Of a DNA stretch of 54,206 nucleotides, positions 40,941-49,667 are shown one piece after another. The notes beneath the pieces are model-generated. The model saw only the letters and a program-made list of their open reading frames with translations, did no database searches and was not told the origin of the DNA. Made by a program: the position numbers and the translations under genes. Source of the DNA: Clostridiaceae bacterium (GTDB taxonomy: Bacteria; Bacillota; Clostridia; Oscillospirales; Acutalibacteraceae). Every line of letters begins with the position of its first letter. The first letter of the stretch is position 1. Location: positions 1 through 54,206 of the forward strand of contig CAJGBV010000015.1 in assembly GCA_904501755.1 (NCBI GenBank), written 5' to 3'.

Positions 40941-41843
40941 TTAATCGGTTTTCGGTCTTGCAGACTCCATAGGCATAATTCTAATCTGCTCAGGGTTATA
41001 CTCGGGTATCGCCTCTGTTTTCGTCACTACAAAAGCACTAACCCTTGTTGCCATTTCCAAGGAAGAAACAATATCCTTAGTAGTCATATAGTTATACATA
41101 AAAGCAGCAGAAAAGCTATCTCCTGCTCCTACGCTTGATAAAGCTTCAACCTTTTTGCCATAATTTCTATAGCTCTTATTATTTAAACTATCATAAACAA
41201 AAGCGCCTTTATTACCTAATGTAACAATTATTAGTTTAATAAGAGAATATTTTTCAGCAAGTTTTTTAGCCGCTTTTTCAAAGTCAAGCTCTTCACCAAA
41301 AAGAGTTTTTGTAACAAAAGGCAATTCTTCATCGCTTATTTTAAGGATGGTTGCATTTTCCACCCCAAATTCTATAGTTTCTTTTCTTGCAAAAGGCTGT
41401 CTGATATTAAGGTCAACAAAAATTTCTTGAAAATCACCTAAAGAAACAAGTTTTTTAATCTGTGAAAAGTTTTCTTCTCCTCTAAGGGACAGAGTTCCGA
41501 AATACAGAATATCAAAGCTTTCCTTTAAAGCTTTACTTATATTAATATAATCATAAGCAACATCATCCAAAAGATTATAAGACGGAATAGAGTTTTCGTC
41601 CAGTGTTACAATACACTTACCCGTATCCTTTTCATTTGTGGAAACATAATCGCTTATAACACCTTTAGATTCAATCTCTCTTAGTGTATCAAGCTTAAGA
41701 TTATCATTGCCTACAGATGAAAGAAGATATGCTTCCCCACCGTTCTTAACAAAATGAGCAGCAAAGTTAAAGGGCGCACCGCCTATGACCTGTTTATCGG
41801 GAAAAATATCCCATAAAATTTCACCAAATGCTAACGCTTTCAT
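40941..41843 (-). CDS. PfkB-family carbohydrate kinase, fructokinase-like
   Basis: The protein has 300 residues. The N-terminal GEILWDIFPDKQVIGGAPFN is the fructokinase-type substrate motif, and SSVGAGDSFSAAFMYN is the PfkB signature with the catalytic base aspartate. It phosphorylates fructose or a similar keto sugar or deoxy-keto acid. It lies 11 bases after a broken SGNH hydrolase gene with which it shares a strong promoter. Specificity cannot be settled by eye. Confidence 0.85.
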   Translation of the reverse strand: MKALAFGEILWDIFPDKQVIGGAPFNFAAHFVKNGGEAYLLSSVGNDNLKLDTLREIESKGVISDYVSTNEKDTGKCIVTLDENSIPSYNLLDDVAYDYINISKALKESFDILYFGTLSLRGEENFSQIKKLVSLGDFQEIFVDLNIRQPFARKETIEFGVENATILKISDEELPFVTKTLFGEELDFEKAAKKLAEKYSLIKLIIVTLGNKGAFVYDSLNNKSYRNYGKKVEALSSVGAGDSFSAAFMYNYMTTKDIVSSLEMATRVSAFVVTKTEAIPEYNPEQIRIMPMESARPKTD

Positions 41844-41854
41844 AGTAAATCCTA

Positions 41855-42448
41855 TTATTCAATACCCAACTGTTCAAGTATTACCTTTGCAACCTGTTGT
41901 GCTATTATTTCATTTCCCTCAGCACTGTGATGAAGATTATCCTCACACTTGTAATATCTTTTGTCCTGTTTGCAAAGAGAATATAAATCATTGACAGGAA
42001 TATTTTCTCTTTCCATAAGCTTTAAAGCGGCATCGTTATATATTTTAACCGATTATTTTTCAAGAGAAAAAACAGCTCCTGTACCTGTATTATCCTCTGC
42101 ATGATTATCTGCCGGAAGAGGCGTTGTAGTAGCAAACACAAGCTTAGCACCTGCTGCTCGGGAAAGTTCAATTATTCTCTCTAAACCGTAAGTATATTCT
42201 TCGGTTGAAAAAATCGGTCTATTAAGGAATGGCATATTACCAATATCCCAATAACCATTATTAAAATGAACAAGGTCAACCTTTCCCGTTGTTTCCAAAA
42301 GACTTGCTAACTGCCAAAGCGAATAATAAGTAAATCTTCCATTATCACCCTCGGCATAATAAACCTCGCACTTGCCCTCAAGCAGCTCTTTAACCCTCTT
42401 TGAATACCAAGCTCTTATAGAGTCACCAAGTAAAATAACCTTTTTCAT
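41855..42448 (-). pseudogene. SGNH/GDSL-type hydrolase interrupted by one in-frame stop codon
   Basis: The frame begins MKKVILLGDSIRAWY with the block I serine (S10 in GDS) and runs 131 codons to a TAA at 42055-42053. The same frame then continues without interruption for 65 more codons to the true end at 41855. The continuation contains YKCEDNLHHSAEG, the C-terminal D-x-x-H block of SGNH esterases, so the first product lacks the catalytic Asp and His. No frameshift is needed, only one changed codon. It is either a recent nonsense mutation, an assembly error, or a read-through site. Confidence 0.82.
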
Positions 42449-42483
42449 AAAATTACCCCGCTAACAATTATTAATTTAAAAAA

Positions 42484-42512
42484 ATTATAAAACACAAAAT
42501 TCAGAAAGTCAA
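42484..42512 (-). promoter_or_regulatory. Strong sigma-A promoter of the SGNH-PfkB unit
   Basis: Minus-strand TTGACT (42512-42507), 17 bases and a perfect TATAAT (42489-42484), about 40 bases before the SGNH start codon. Confidence 0.8.
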
Positions 42513-42574
42513 TAAAAAAGGTCTATTCGTAAAGAAGATGTCTTCTATCGTTTTATGCCTTTAGGCATAATATA

Positions 42575-42608
42575 AATGTGGCACCTTCCTTACGGATGGT
42601 GCCACATT
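42575..42608 (-). terminator. Terminator of the GH28-enolase-GH16-SDR operon
   Basis: AATGTGGCACC-ttccttacggat-GGTGCCACATT forms an 11-pair stem five bases beyond the SDR stop. The following minus-strand tract TTTATATTAT is only moderately T-rich. A second small palindrome, ATGCCTTTAGGCAT, follows. Confidence 0.7.
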
Positions 42609-42612
42609 GCTC

Positions 42613-43419
42613 TCAGACCTCATTTTCCATTTGTTTTCGTTTAAGCTCAGTTAATATTTCGGGATAAAGCTGAATAGACATACCGCCATCAACTATAAGC
42701 TCGGTTCCTGTGGTGTTTTTGGACATATCGGTAGCAAAATACCAAACTGCATTTGCTACGTCCTCATAGTCCGAAATATCGCCTATAGGAGTAAGGGTTC
42801 CGTTTACAATCTGTTTACTTCCCATAGCATACCAACGGTCTGTCTTAATTGTACCCGGAAGTACAACGTTACATCTTATTCCGTATCTTCCAAGGTCTAA
42901 CGCCAAAGCCTTAGAGAGAGCGTTTATTCCGCCCTTTGAAGCCGAATAAGCGGCTCTGTTGGGGATTGCTCTATAGGCGGTATTTGAACTTAAAAATACT
43001 ACAGAGCCTTTATGATGCTCTTTCATTCTGATAGCAGCCTGACGAATCATAGTAAAGTTCCAAACAAGATTTGTTTCAAACACTTTTCTGAATTCATCAA
43101 CATCCTGAGTGAAGAAATCAAGACCTTTAGCCGGGTCGCTTCCATAACCTAAATTTGCAGCATTAAGTACAATTGCTTCAACGAATCTTCCGGTTGAGTC
43201 AATGTCATTGAAAATATCAATTACCTGCTGTTCACTTCCAATATTACATTCATAACCCTTAGAGAAAACTCCGTAGGTTTCACTAAGCTTTTTAGCGGCT
43301 CTTTCAGCCTCTGCTCCGTTACGGCTGGTAATAAAAACATCCCAACCATTTTTTGCAAAAAGTTCTGCAATACCAAAACCAGTATTGCTTTGCGCTCCTG
43401 TTATAAATACTGCACTCAT
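42613..43419 (-). CDS. Short-chain dehydrogenase/reductase (classical SDR)
   Basis: The protein has 268 residues. The cofactor motif is TGAQSNTGFGIAE, NAA follows in VLNAANLG, and the catalytic residues are S in FLSSNTAY and Y-x-x-x-K in AAYSASKGG. LPGTIKTDRW and the C-terminal GTELIVDGGMSIQ are standard. Its place after an enolase-superfamily dehydratase and a GH28 suggests it handles a sugar or sugar acid from the released monosaccharide. It begins one base after the GH16 stop. Confidence 0.9.
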   Translation of the reverse strand: MSAVFITGAQSNTGFGIAELFAKNGWDVFITSRNGAEAERAAKKLSETYGVFSKGYECNIGSEQQVIDIFNDIDSTGRFVEAIVLNAANLGYGSDPAKGLDFFTQDVDEFRKVFETNLVWNFTMIRQAAIRMKEHHKGSVVFLSSNTAYRAIPNRAAYSASKGGINALSKALALDLGRYGIRCNVVLPGTIKTDRWYAMGSKQIVNGTLTPIGDISDYEDVANAVWYFATDMSKNTTGTELIVDGGMSIQLYPEILTELKRKQMENEV

Positions 43420-43420
43420 A

Positions 43421-44260
43421 TCATTTCACCTTATCAAATACTCTTACATAATCAACGATAAACTCATCGTTTTCAACTTCTAAATAATCAGGATTATCAT
43501 TAACCCAACCGGGTATAAAGCCTCGCCAACCGTTAGGCTCGGTTCCTATAAGAATAAAGTTTTCGGCATGGGAAGTAACTTCTGTTATCTTTCTGCCGCT
43601 TTGAACACCATCAACAAAGAAGGTATAACCATCCTCTTCCCATAAAAGACCAAATCTGTGCCAACCGTCTTTGTCATCTAAATCAATAAGTTCTTCCCAT
43701 CCACAATATTTATGCTCATGATAGGTAGTAGCAAACTTTTGATTTTTTCCGTAACCGCCGTAATGAATAAAATGAGGCAAATACTTTCCGTGAACAAAAC
43801 CTTCCATTATATCCACTTCGCATCCTGCTTTTTTCTCATCATAATGACAACCGATTGTTGGTGACTGAAGCCAGAAAGCGCTCCACCAGTTATCACCCTT
43901 TTGCAATTTACAACGACACTCATAATAACCGTAGCTATGCTCGAATTTTGGTTCTTTAAGTTCTGCAACAGGCCATCTTTCAACTTCGTTGGGACGGTCG
44001 CACCAGTTCTCCCCTGTCTGAAGCTGACAGGAATAAAATTTTCCGTCTTTCTCAACAAGTTTGAAATGGATATTACTATTTTCAAAACTTAACCCCTCAT
44101 CCTCTATCCAACAGGGATGCTCTTTATGGAACATATGCTTTCTAAATCCCCATTTGGTTTTATCTAAGGTTTCACCGTCAAATTCATCTGCCCAGGTAAG
44201 CTTCCACTCACCTTCAGGAAGTAATGACGGCTCATGGTTTTCCACTTTAAATTCCTTCAT
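43421..44260 (-). CDS. Glycoside hydrolase family 16-like protein
   Basis: The protein has 279 residues and a GH16 jelly-roll. The catalytic motif ExDxxE is E148-V-D150-I-M-E153, and WKLTWADEFDGETLDKTKWG and VDGVQSGRKI are typical flanks. It lacks a signal peptide, which is unusual because GH16 enzymes are normally secreted. The substrate could be a beta-1,3/1,4-glucan, a galactan or an algal galactan fragment; the neighbouring enolase and GH28 genes favour a galactose- or uronate-containing polymer. It begins 11 bases after the enolase stop. Confidence 0.88.
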   Translation of the reverse strand: MKEFKVENHEPSLLPEGEWKLTWADEFDGETLDKTKWGFRKHMFHKEHPCWIEDEGLSFENSNIHFKLVEKDGKFYSCQLQTGENWCDRPNEVERWPVAELKEPKFEHSYGYYECRCKLQKGDNWWSAFWLQSPTIGCHYDEKKAGCEVDIMEGFVHGKYLPHFIHYGGYGKNQKFATTYHEHKYCGWEELIDLDDKDGWHRFGLLWEEDGYTFFVDGVQSGRKITEVTSHAENFILIGTEPNGWRGFIPGWVNDNPDYLEVENDEFIVDYVRVFDKVK

Positions 44261-44271
44261 TTTTATTCTCC

Positions 44272-45432
44272 TTAAAAATAAAATTCTGATTTTGCTGGTC
44301 TTATGTCGGTCAAAGCACCTGTATAATGTCGCAAAGTATGGGGCTGATAAGGATGAGCAAGACAGGCTTCTTCATCTATCTCAATACCAAGACCAGCCTT
44401 ATCGGGAATGGTCATATAGCCATCGCTATATTCAAGCTTCTCATTAGTTACATCTTTACGCCAAGTGACATCGCTGTACATAATTTCAAGGATTTCAAAA
44501 TTAGGACAGGTTGCGGCAAGCTGTAATGTAGCCGCATTAGCAACGGGACCTGACGGATTATGAGGAGCAAAGGGTATATATCTGCATTCTGCCTCGGCAG
44601 CAATTTTTTTAAGTTCCATAATACCACCTGCATGGGAAATATCAGGCTGAATATAATCTGCTGCCATAAGGTCGAACATCTTCTTGTAATCCCAACGTGT
44701 ATAAAGTCTTTCTCCTGCAGAAATAGCAACGGGAGATTTATCCTTAACCGCTTTAAGTGCATCAAGATTATCGGGTGGAACAGGCTCTTCAAACAGCATA
44801 GGTTTAAACTGTTCAAGTTCCTTTGCTATTTTTATACCTGTAGGTATATTAAATCTTCCGTGACCCTCAATAAGCAAATCAACCTTATCTCCCACAGCCT
44901 CTCTTACTGCCGAAACACATCTGAGTGCCTTATCAAGCTCGGCATTAGAAATATTAAGATAATTCTTACCAAAGGGGTCCCACTTCATAGCGGTTATGCC
45001 TCTCTGTACGGCAATCTTTGCCTTTTCGCCAAATTCCTCCGGTTCTTTTGCCCCTGCAAACCAGCCGTTAACATAAATACGAACCTTATCGTTAACCTTA
45101 CCGCCAAGAAGCTGATAAACAGGTACATTTAGGTGTTTTCCCAAAATATCCCAAAGTGCCATTTCAACAGCAGAAAGAGCACTCATAAGAACAGCTCCAC
45201 CCCGCCAATAAGCATCTCTGTATATGGCGTGCCAATGCTTTTCAATATCAAGGGGGTTTTGTCCAACAAGATATTCTTTAATATGTTCAACGGCACCAAT
45301 AAGGGATTTTTCCTTATACTCAAGTGTTGCTTCACCAACGCCATCAATACCCTCATCGGTATAGACCTTTACAAAAACCCAGTTTGTTCTAAAGCAATCC
45401 ACAGCAAAGGTTTTTATGTCGGTAACCTTCAT
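44272..45432 (-). CDS. Enolase-superfamily sugar acid dehydratase, galactonate dehydratase-like
   Basis: The protein has 386 residues of the mandelate racemase/muconate lactonising enzyme group. Metal and catalytic residues are visible in LLIEGHGRFN, LFEEPVPPDN, SAGERLYTRW, QPDISHAGGI and PHNPSGPVANA. This pattern is closest to D-galactonate dehydratase and mannonate-type enzymes, with 3,6-anhydro-galactonate cycloisomerases as another relative. It would turn a hexonate into a 2-keto-3-deoxy acid. It is placed between GH28 and GH16 genes. Exact substrate unknown. Confidence 0.85.
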   Translation of the reverse strand: MKVTDIKTFAVDCFRTNWVFVKVYTDEGIDGVGEATLEYKEKSLIGAVEHIKEYLVGQNPLDIEKHWHAIYRDAYWRGGAVLMSALSAVEMALWDILGKHLNVPVYQLLGGKVNDKVRIYVNGWFAGAKEPEEFGEKAKIAVQRGITAMKWDPFGKNYLNISNAELDKALRCVSAVREAVGDKVDLLIEGHGRFNIPTGIKIAKELEQFKPMLFEEPVPPDNLDALKAVKDKSPVAISAGERLYTRWDYKKMFDLMAADYIQPDISHAGGIMELKKIAAEAECRYIPFAPHNPSGPVANAATLQLAATCPNFEILEIMYSDVTWRKDVTNEKLEYSDGYMTIPDKAGLGIEIDEEACLAHPYQPHTLRHYTGALTDIRPAKSEFYF

Positions 45433-45436
45433 TTTT

Positions 45437-46678
45437 TTACTCTCCTTTGTCTATAAACGAAGTGTTATTAAACACAACGTTTTCTGCATATTTAACCATC
45501 TGGTCATTCTTTCTTCTTCCTGACTCTGCTGCACCGTGTCGCTCGTAATCAGGCAGTTCACTGTCACTAACCTTTTCAAAAACGCAATCGGTAAAGTAAA
45601 TGTTTTGAAGCTTACAGTCCTTTTTACCGAGAAGCAATGGGAATTCAAGTCCACGGGATTTTATATTGCTGAAATACAAGTTTCTTATAGCCTTACATCT
45701 TTCGTCGCTTTGAAGTATGATTACACTTACGGGACGGGCATATATTCCATCCATAATAATATTATTAAAGGAAAGGTTTTCAATAAGCGTCAATTCTCTG
45801 CCATAATCCCCCGTTGTACACCATTTAGCCTCAGGAAGAAAAATGTGAATACCTACCGTGGTATCGGTCATTACAAGATTAGAGAAGGTACAGTTTCGTA
45901 TAATTCCGTCACTTGTCCAGCCAATCCTTATCCCACCCGACCAGCTTGTCAGATTACAGTTGGTTACACTAACCTTTTCGCATATCTTATTTTCGGCTAA
46001 AGAACGGTTATTAGCTCTGACAATAATACAATCGTCGCCACATTCGATATTACAGTTACTAATAGTTACATTACGGCTGGAGTTAATATGAATACCGTCG
46101 TTGTTGGGGTATCTTACTTCGGCATAAATATTGCATCTATCAAAGTTTACATAATCACAGTCGTGAATCCAGTAAGACCAGCCTGCAGGCTGATTAACCA
46201 TAGTTATATCGGTTACTCTTATATTTTTACAGCCCGTAAAGAAAACAACTCTTGGGGGTGTTGGTGCATCTATACGATTATAGTGCCAACCTTTAAAATC
46301 TCCCTCTTTTTTTACTACAAAGCTTGTACCGTTACAGTCAATTTTACCCATACCGGTAATAGAGATATTTTCCTCTTCCTCAGCAAAAATCAGACAAGCA
46401 TTTCTGTAGCGTGGAAGATTATCACTTATAACATGCTTAAGATTTTCCTTTTCGGGATAATCCTCACATTTATCAGAACCTAAAATTATACCTGTAGCCG
46501 AAATATGTAATTCTACATTGCTCTTTAAAATTATAGAGCCTGTTTTATAAACACCGTCTGCAACAAGTACCCTTCCGCCGCCGTTTTTTGAACATTCATC
46601 AATTGCTTTTTGCAGACAATCGGTATTCATAAAAACACCGTCACCCACAGCACCAAAGTTTCTAATATCAAAAGTCAT
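45437..46678 (-). CDS. Glycoside hydrolase family 28 (polygalacturonase-like)
   Basis: The protein has 413 residues and a right-handed beta-helix with many N-x-T-I-S-N-C type coils. Catalytic aspartates are in PNNDGIHI (D194) and CGDDCIIV (D215, D216), matching the NTD and DD motifs. The GHG histidine position reads SGG (247-249) and the later RIGW (251-254) replaces RIK, so substrate recognition differs from classic endopolygalacturonase. No signal peptide. It probably trims galacturonides or rhamnogalacturonan fragments inside the cell. First gene of the operon, ATG with GGAGTG upstream; an AraC gene is divergent. Confidence 0.88.
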   Translation of the reverse strand: MTFDIRNFGAVGDGVFMNTDCLQKAIDECSKNGGGRVLVADGVYKTGSIILKSNVELHISATGIILGSDKCEDYPEKENLKHVISDNLPRYRNACLIFAEEEENISITGMGKIDCNGTSFVVKKEGDFKGWHYNRIDAPTPPRVVFFTGCKNIRVTDITMVNQPAGWSYWIHDCDYVNFDRCNIYAEVRYPNNDGIHINSSRNVTISNCNIECGDDCIIVRANNRSLAENKICEKVSVTNCNLTSWSGGIRIGWTSDGIIRNCTFSNLVMTDTTVGIHIFLPEAKWCTTGDYGRELTLIENLSFNNIIMDGIYARPVSVIILQSDERCKAIRNLYFSNIKSRGLEFPLLLGKKDCKLQNIYFTDCVFEKVSDSELPDYERHGAAESGRRKNDQMVKYAENVVFNNTSFIDKGE

Positions 46679-46787
46679 AAGCAACACTCCTTATTGACAT
46701 ATTTTCATTTACATTGTATTATATTTTTTAGTGTATTTATATCAAAATATTTGCAAATTTGTTAGAAATCTTATTACAGGTGATATT

Positions 46788-47588
46788 ATGCTTTTACCCG
46801 AAATTGTATCGGTAGGAATATTCAATTCATTTCTCACAAGAAAAAATACCAAAATAAGCAAAAAAAGAAAAGCTACAATGTTTGAAATTGAGCTTCCCAT
46901 AGATAATACAGGTATTTCTTATATTGATAATCATTGCACTCAAATCAAAGATAATATCATAATTTGTGCAAAACCATCCCAGACTCGTTATACCTTTTTT
47001 CCATATAAATGCCATTTTATACATTTTATAGTTAAAAGCGGTACACTTTATGATACATTAATCTCTTTACCCGATTTTATTGAAACAACAAACCGAAAAA
47101 AATATAACGATATTTTTACTAAAATGGAAAAGTATTACGGCACCCATTACGAAAATGACGAAATAATTCTTCAAAGCCTTGTCTTAGAGCTTATATATAA
47201 TCTTAGCAGAGATGCAAAAAAACATTTGAACAAACAAAATATAAGCAGTAATTACACAGTAATTGAAAACGCCGTAAAATACATAAAAGAAAATCTTACA
47301 GAGGATTTAAGTCTTGAGGCAATATCCTTCCATTTCAATTTAAGTCAGGTGCATTTTCATAATATTTTCAAGGTTGCAGTAGGTTCAACTCTCAGGGAAT
47401 ATGTTGAAGAACAACGGATAAAAAAAGCAGTAAATTTACTTATCACCACACAGTTATCCCTTACCGATATTGCCTTTGAATGTGGTTTTTCTTCACAAAG
47501 TTATTTCAGCTTTGTATTTAAAAGACGAATGAACACCACACCTCGACAATATGCAAAGCAAATAAATAAAATTTATGAAAAAACATAA
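46788..47588 (+). CDS. AraC-family transcriptional regulator
   Basis: The protein has 266 residues from the ATG at 46788 (MLLPEIVSVGIFNSF), with AGGTGAT just upstream; the open frame extends 19 codons further without a ribosome site. The C-terminal HTH pair contains LSLEAISFHFNLSQVHFHNIFK and TDIAFECGFSSQSYFSFVFKRRMNTTPRQYA. It is divergent to the GH28-led operon and is its probable regulator. Confidence 0.9.
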   Translation: MLLPEIVSVGIFNSFLTRKNTKISKKRKATMFEIELPIDNTGISYIDNHCTQIKDNIIICAKPSQTRYTFFPYKCHFIHFIVKSGTLYDTLISLPDFIETTNRKKYNDIFTKMEKYYGTHYENDEIILQSLVLELIYNLSRDAKKHLNKQNISSNYTVIENAVKYIKENLTEDLSLEAISFHFNLSQVHFHNIFKVAVGSTLREYVEEQRIKKAVNLLITTQLSLTDIAFECGFSSQSYFSFVFKRRMNTTPRQYAKQINKIYEKT

Positions 47589-47615
47589 AAAAGACCGCAG
47601 ATGCGGTCTTTTTTT
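47587..47615. terminator. Bidirectional terminator between AraC and DUF5107 genes
   Basis: AAAAAAGACCGC-agat-GCGGTCTTTTTTT overlaps the AraC stop codon and precedes the end of the convergent DUF5107 gene. Confidence 0.88.
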
Positions 47616-47630
47616 GAATCAAATAATAAA

Positions 47631-49649
47631 TTATCCGTGCATACGGAAATCAAGAGACTTAGGCAGAGGATATTTTTCGAGAAGAATCTTCTTAACTTCC
47701 TCTTCATCGGTAATGCCTGTATCACGCTTAATAATAAGAGTGTAAAGGTCAAACCAAATCTGAGATACAGAAAGCTCACCTTCCTTAATGTCTGCCATCT
47801 TGAAATCAGGAGTAAGCTGAGCAGCAGCCTCATCAAGTCTGCCAACATTAATAAGGGAAACAATTTTCAAGAGATTGAGTCGTCCGTCCTGCTTTAAGAC
47901 ATCATTCATAGTATCGAAAATATCAAGCCACTCCTGATATCTGCCTGCAGCCTGAAGCATCTGAGCAAGTTCAACATAAAGTCCCTTGAATTCCTTATAC
48001 ATATCAACAGCCTTGAGCATATATTCAATACCCTCACTAAGACGGTCTTTCTCTTTGTAAAGAAGCATACCAAGGTTTCTGAGCGACCAAGCGTTTGCCT
48101 TTGCTTCAATACTCTTTCTGAAAGCAGCTTCAGCATTGTCAACTTCCTCAGCGATATAGTAATGAACACCAAGCTGCATATAAGCATACCAACGCTGTTC
48201 CTCACTTCCCTCCTGGGCGGCCTTAATAAGTAGGTCTCTCCAGAAAGAATTTGAAACGTATGAATGAGGACGAGTATTAACATCGTATGCAGGGAATTCG
48301 CCGTTTTCGAGAAGGTATTTCCAAGGTGCCTGTTCGCAATCGGTATTAGCCCAATTGTTTATAAAAGCACTGATAGGAGCTTCTTTCTTGATTTCTCTAA
48401 TCTTGTTTTCAATTTCGCCCCAACCTGAACCTGTCCAGAGCTGTTCTTCCTTAACAATTTCACCATCGGGGAAAAGGTCATACATATAATTATCAAGATT
48501 TTCGGTATCAACAAGAGAAGAAAGCTGAGCTTTAACAGCATTCTGAGCCTTATGCCAATCCTCGTTGTGTACATCCTCGGGTGCACAGTTAAGAGGAGTA
48601 TAAGCCTCAATAAACTGCCAGGTATCATTTGCTTTCATAGGAATGTGTTCAAGCTGAGTATGAGCAAGACCTGCCTGAATTTCAATATAAGGACGGTCAT
48701 CCTCGGTAAGCCAACTATTCCAGTTTCTACCGCCGTTTGCCTGTCCCCAAAGGAACATCTTTCTACCTATAAACTCACTTGTAGAGAAGTGAAGAAGACC
48801 GCTACCATCTGCATTTGCGGAAGCTATCCACTTATTCTCTGCTTTTGGAATCTTGTAGAAGAAGTCGAAGCAACGATTATGATTTTCAGGATAGGTAGCC
48901 TCAACACCAAGACAGTTTGGAAGCTCAACCTTATCAAGAAGATATCTTCCCTCATCATAGAAGCAAAGGAAAGACTCATCGGTAGGAACGATAACTCTAA
49001 TTCCCTTTTCCTCAGTAACAGCAATATTGGACCACCAATACATATACTTGTCGTCATTGCTTGTATTTTCAATTCTGTTCTTTATGTAGAGAACCTTGCT
49101 ATCCTCAGGAAGATAAGCGTTAATAGAGTAAACAACCTCTCTCTTACGCTCGTATTCATACATACAGAGAACTTCTTCTCCGCCCTTGTATGTAATTTTC
49201 TTAGCAAAAAGAGAAGCACAGGTTAATGGGTTATGTCCCTTTATACCTACATTAAATTCAACACCACCGGAGAACCAAGCATTTCTAAGAGCAAGGTTGC
49301 ATGGCTGGTATACACAGTTTTTATAAAGAACCTCTTTACCGGTTGTCTTATCCTCAAGAGACCAAAGACGTCCTCCAAGCTCGGGAAGAAAAACAGCCTT
49401 TATATACTTGTTTTCAAGAATAGCGGCATTAAAAGCTCTGTCATTTCTCTGTCTGTCATAGTTATCCTGATTTGTATAAGGCAAAAGAGTGTTGATTTTA
49501 CCCTTACCAAGACCTGCCTTTTCTTCATCGGTCAGCTTGTCGGTAACATCAAATCCGGCATGGATATAAGATACATTTTTAATATCCGGCAACGGATTTT
49601 CTACGCCTGTGTTAGCACTTCTGATAATGTACTTTTCAAATCTTAACAT
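47631..49649 (-). CDS. DUF5107 aldose-epimerase-like domain with TPR repeats
   Basis: The protein has 672 residues. Residues about 50-370 look like the DUF5107 beta-sandwich related to galactose mutarotase (YIKAVFLPELGGRLWSLEDKTTGKEVLY is the typical strand pair, with GGVEFNVGIKGHNP and NGGRNWNSWL later). Residues about 480-640 form TPR-like helical repeats (LGVHYYIAEEVDNAEAAFRKSI, LAQMLQAAGRYQEW). Proteins of this layout accompany glycoside hydrolases in gut bacteria; some may be enzymes, but no activity can be assigned here. It is cytoplasmic by sequence and follows its regulator gene by 18 bases. Confidence 0.82.
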   Translation of the reverse strand: MLRFEKYIIRSANTGVENPLPDIKNVSYIHAGFDVTDKLTDEEKAGLGKGKINTLLPYTNQDNYDRQRNDRAFNAAILENKYIKAVFLPELGGRLWSLEDKTTGKEVLYKNCVYQPCNLALRNAWFSGGVEFNVGIKGHNPLTCASLFAKKITYKGGEEVLCMYEYERKREVVYSINAYLPEDSKVLYIKNRIENTSNDDKYMYWWSNIAVTEEKGIRVIVPTDESFLCFYDEGRYLLDKVELPNCLGVEATYPENHNRCFDFFYKIPKAENKWIASANADGSGLLHFSTSEFIGRKMFLWGQANGGRNWNSWLTEDDRPYIEIQAGLAHTQLEHIPMKANDTWQFIEAYTPLNCAPEDVHNEDWHKAQNAVKAQLSSLVDTENLDNYMYDLFPDGEIVKEEQLWTGSGWGEIENKIREIKKEAPISAFINNWANTDCEQAPWKYLLENGEFPAYDVNTRPHSYVSNSFWRDLLIKAAQEGSEEQRWYAYMQLGVHYYIAEEVDNAEAAFRKSIEAKANAWSLRNLGMLLYKEKDRLSEGIEYMLKAVDMYKEFKGLYVELAQMLQAAGRYQEWLDIFDTMNDVLKQDGRLNLLKIVSLINVGRLDEAAAQLTPDFKMADIKEGELSVSQIWFDLYTLIIKRDTGITDEEEVKKILLEKYPLPKSLDFRMHG

Positions 49650-49667
49650 ATTATATATTCTCCTTTA

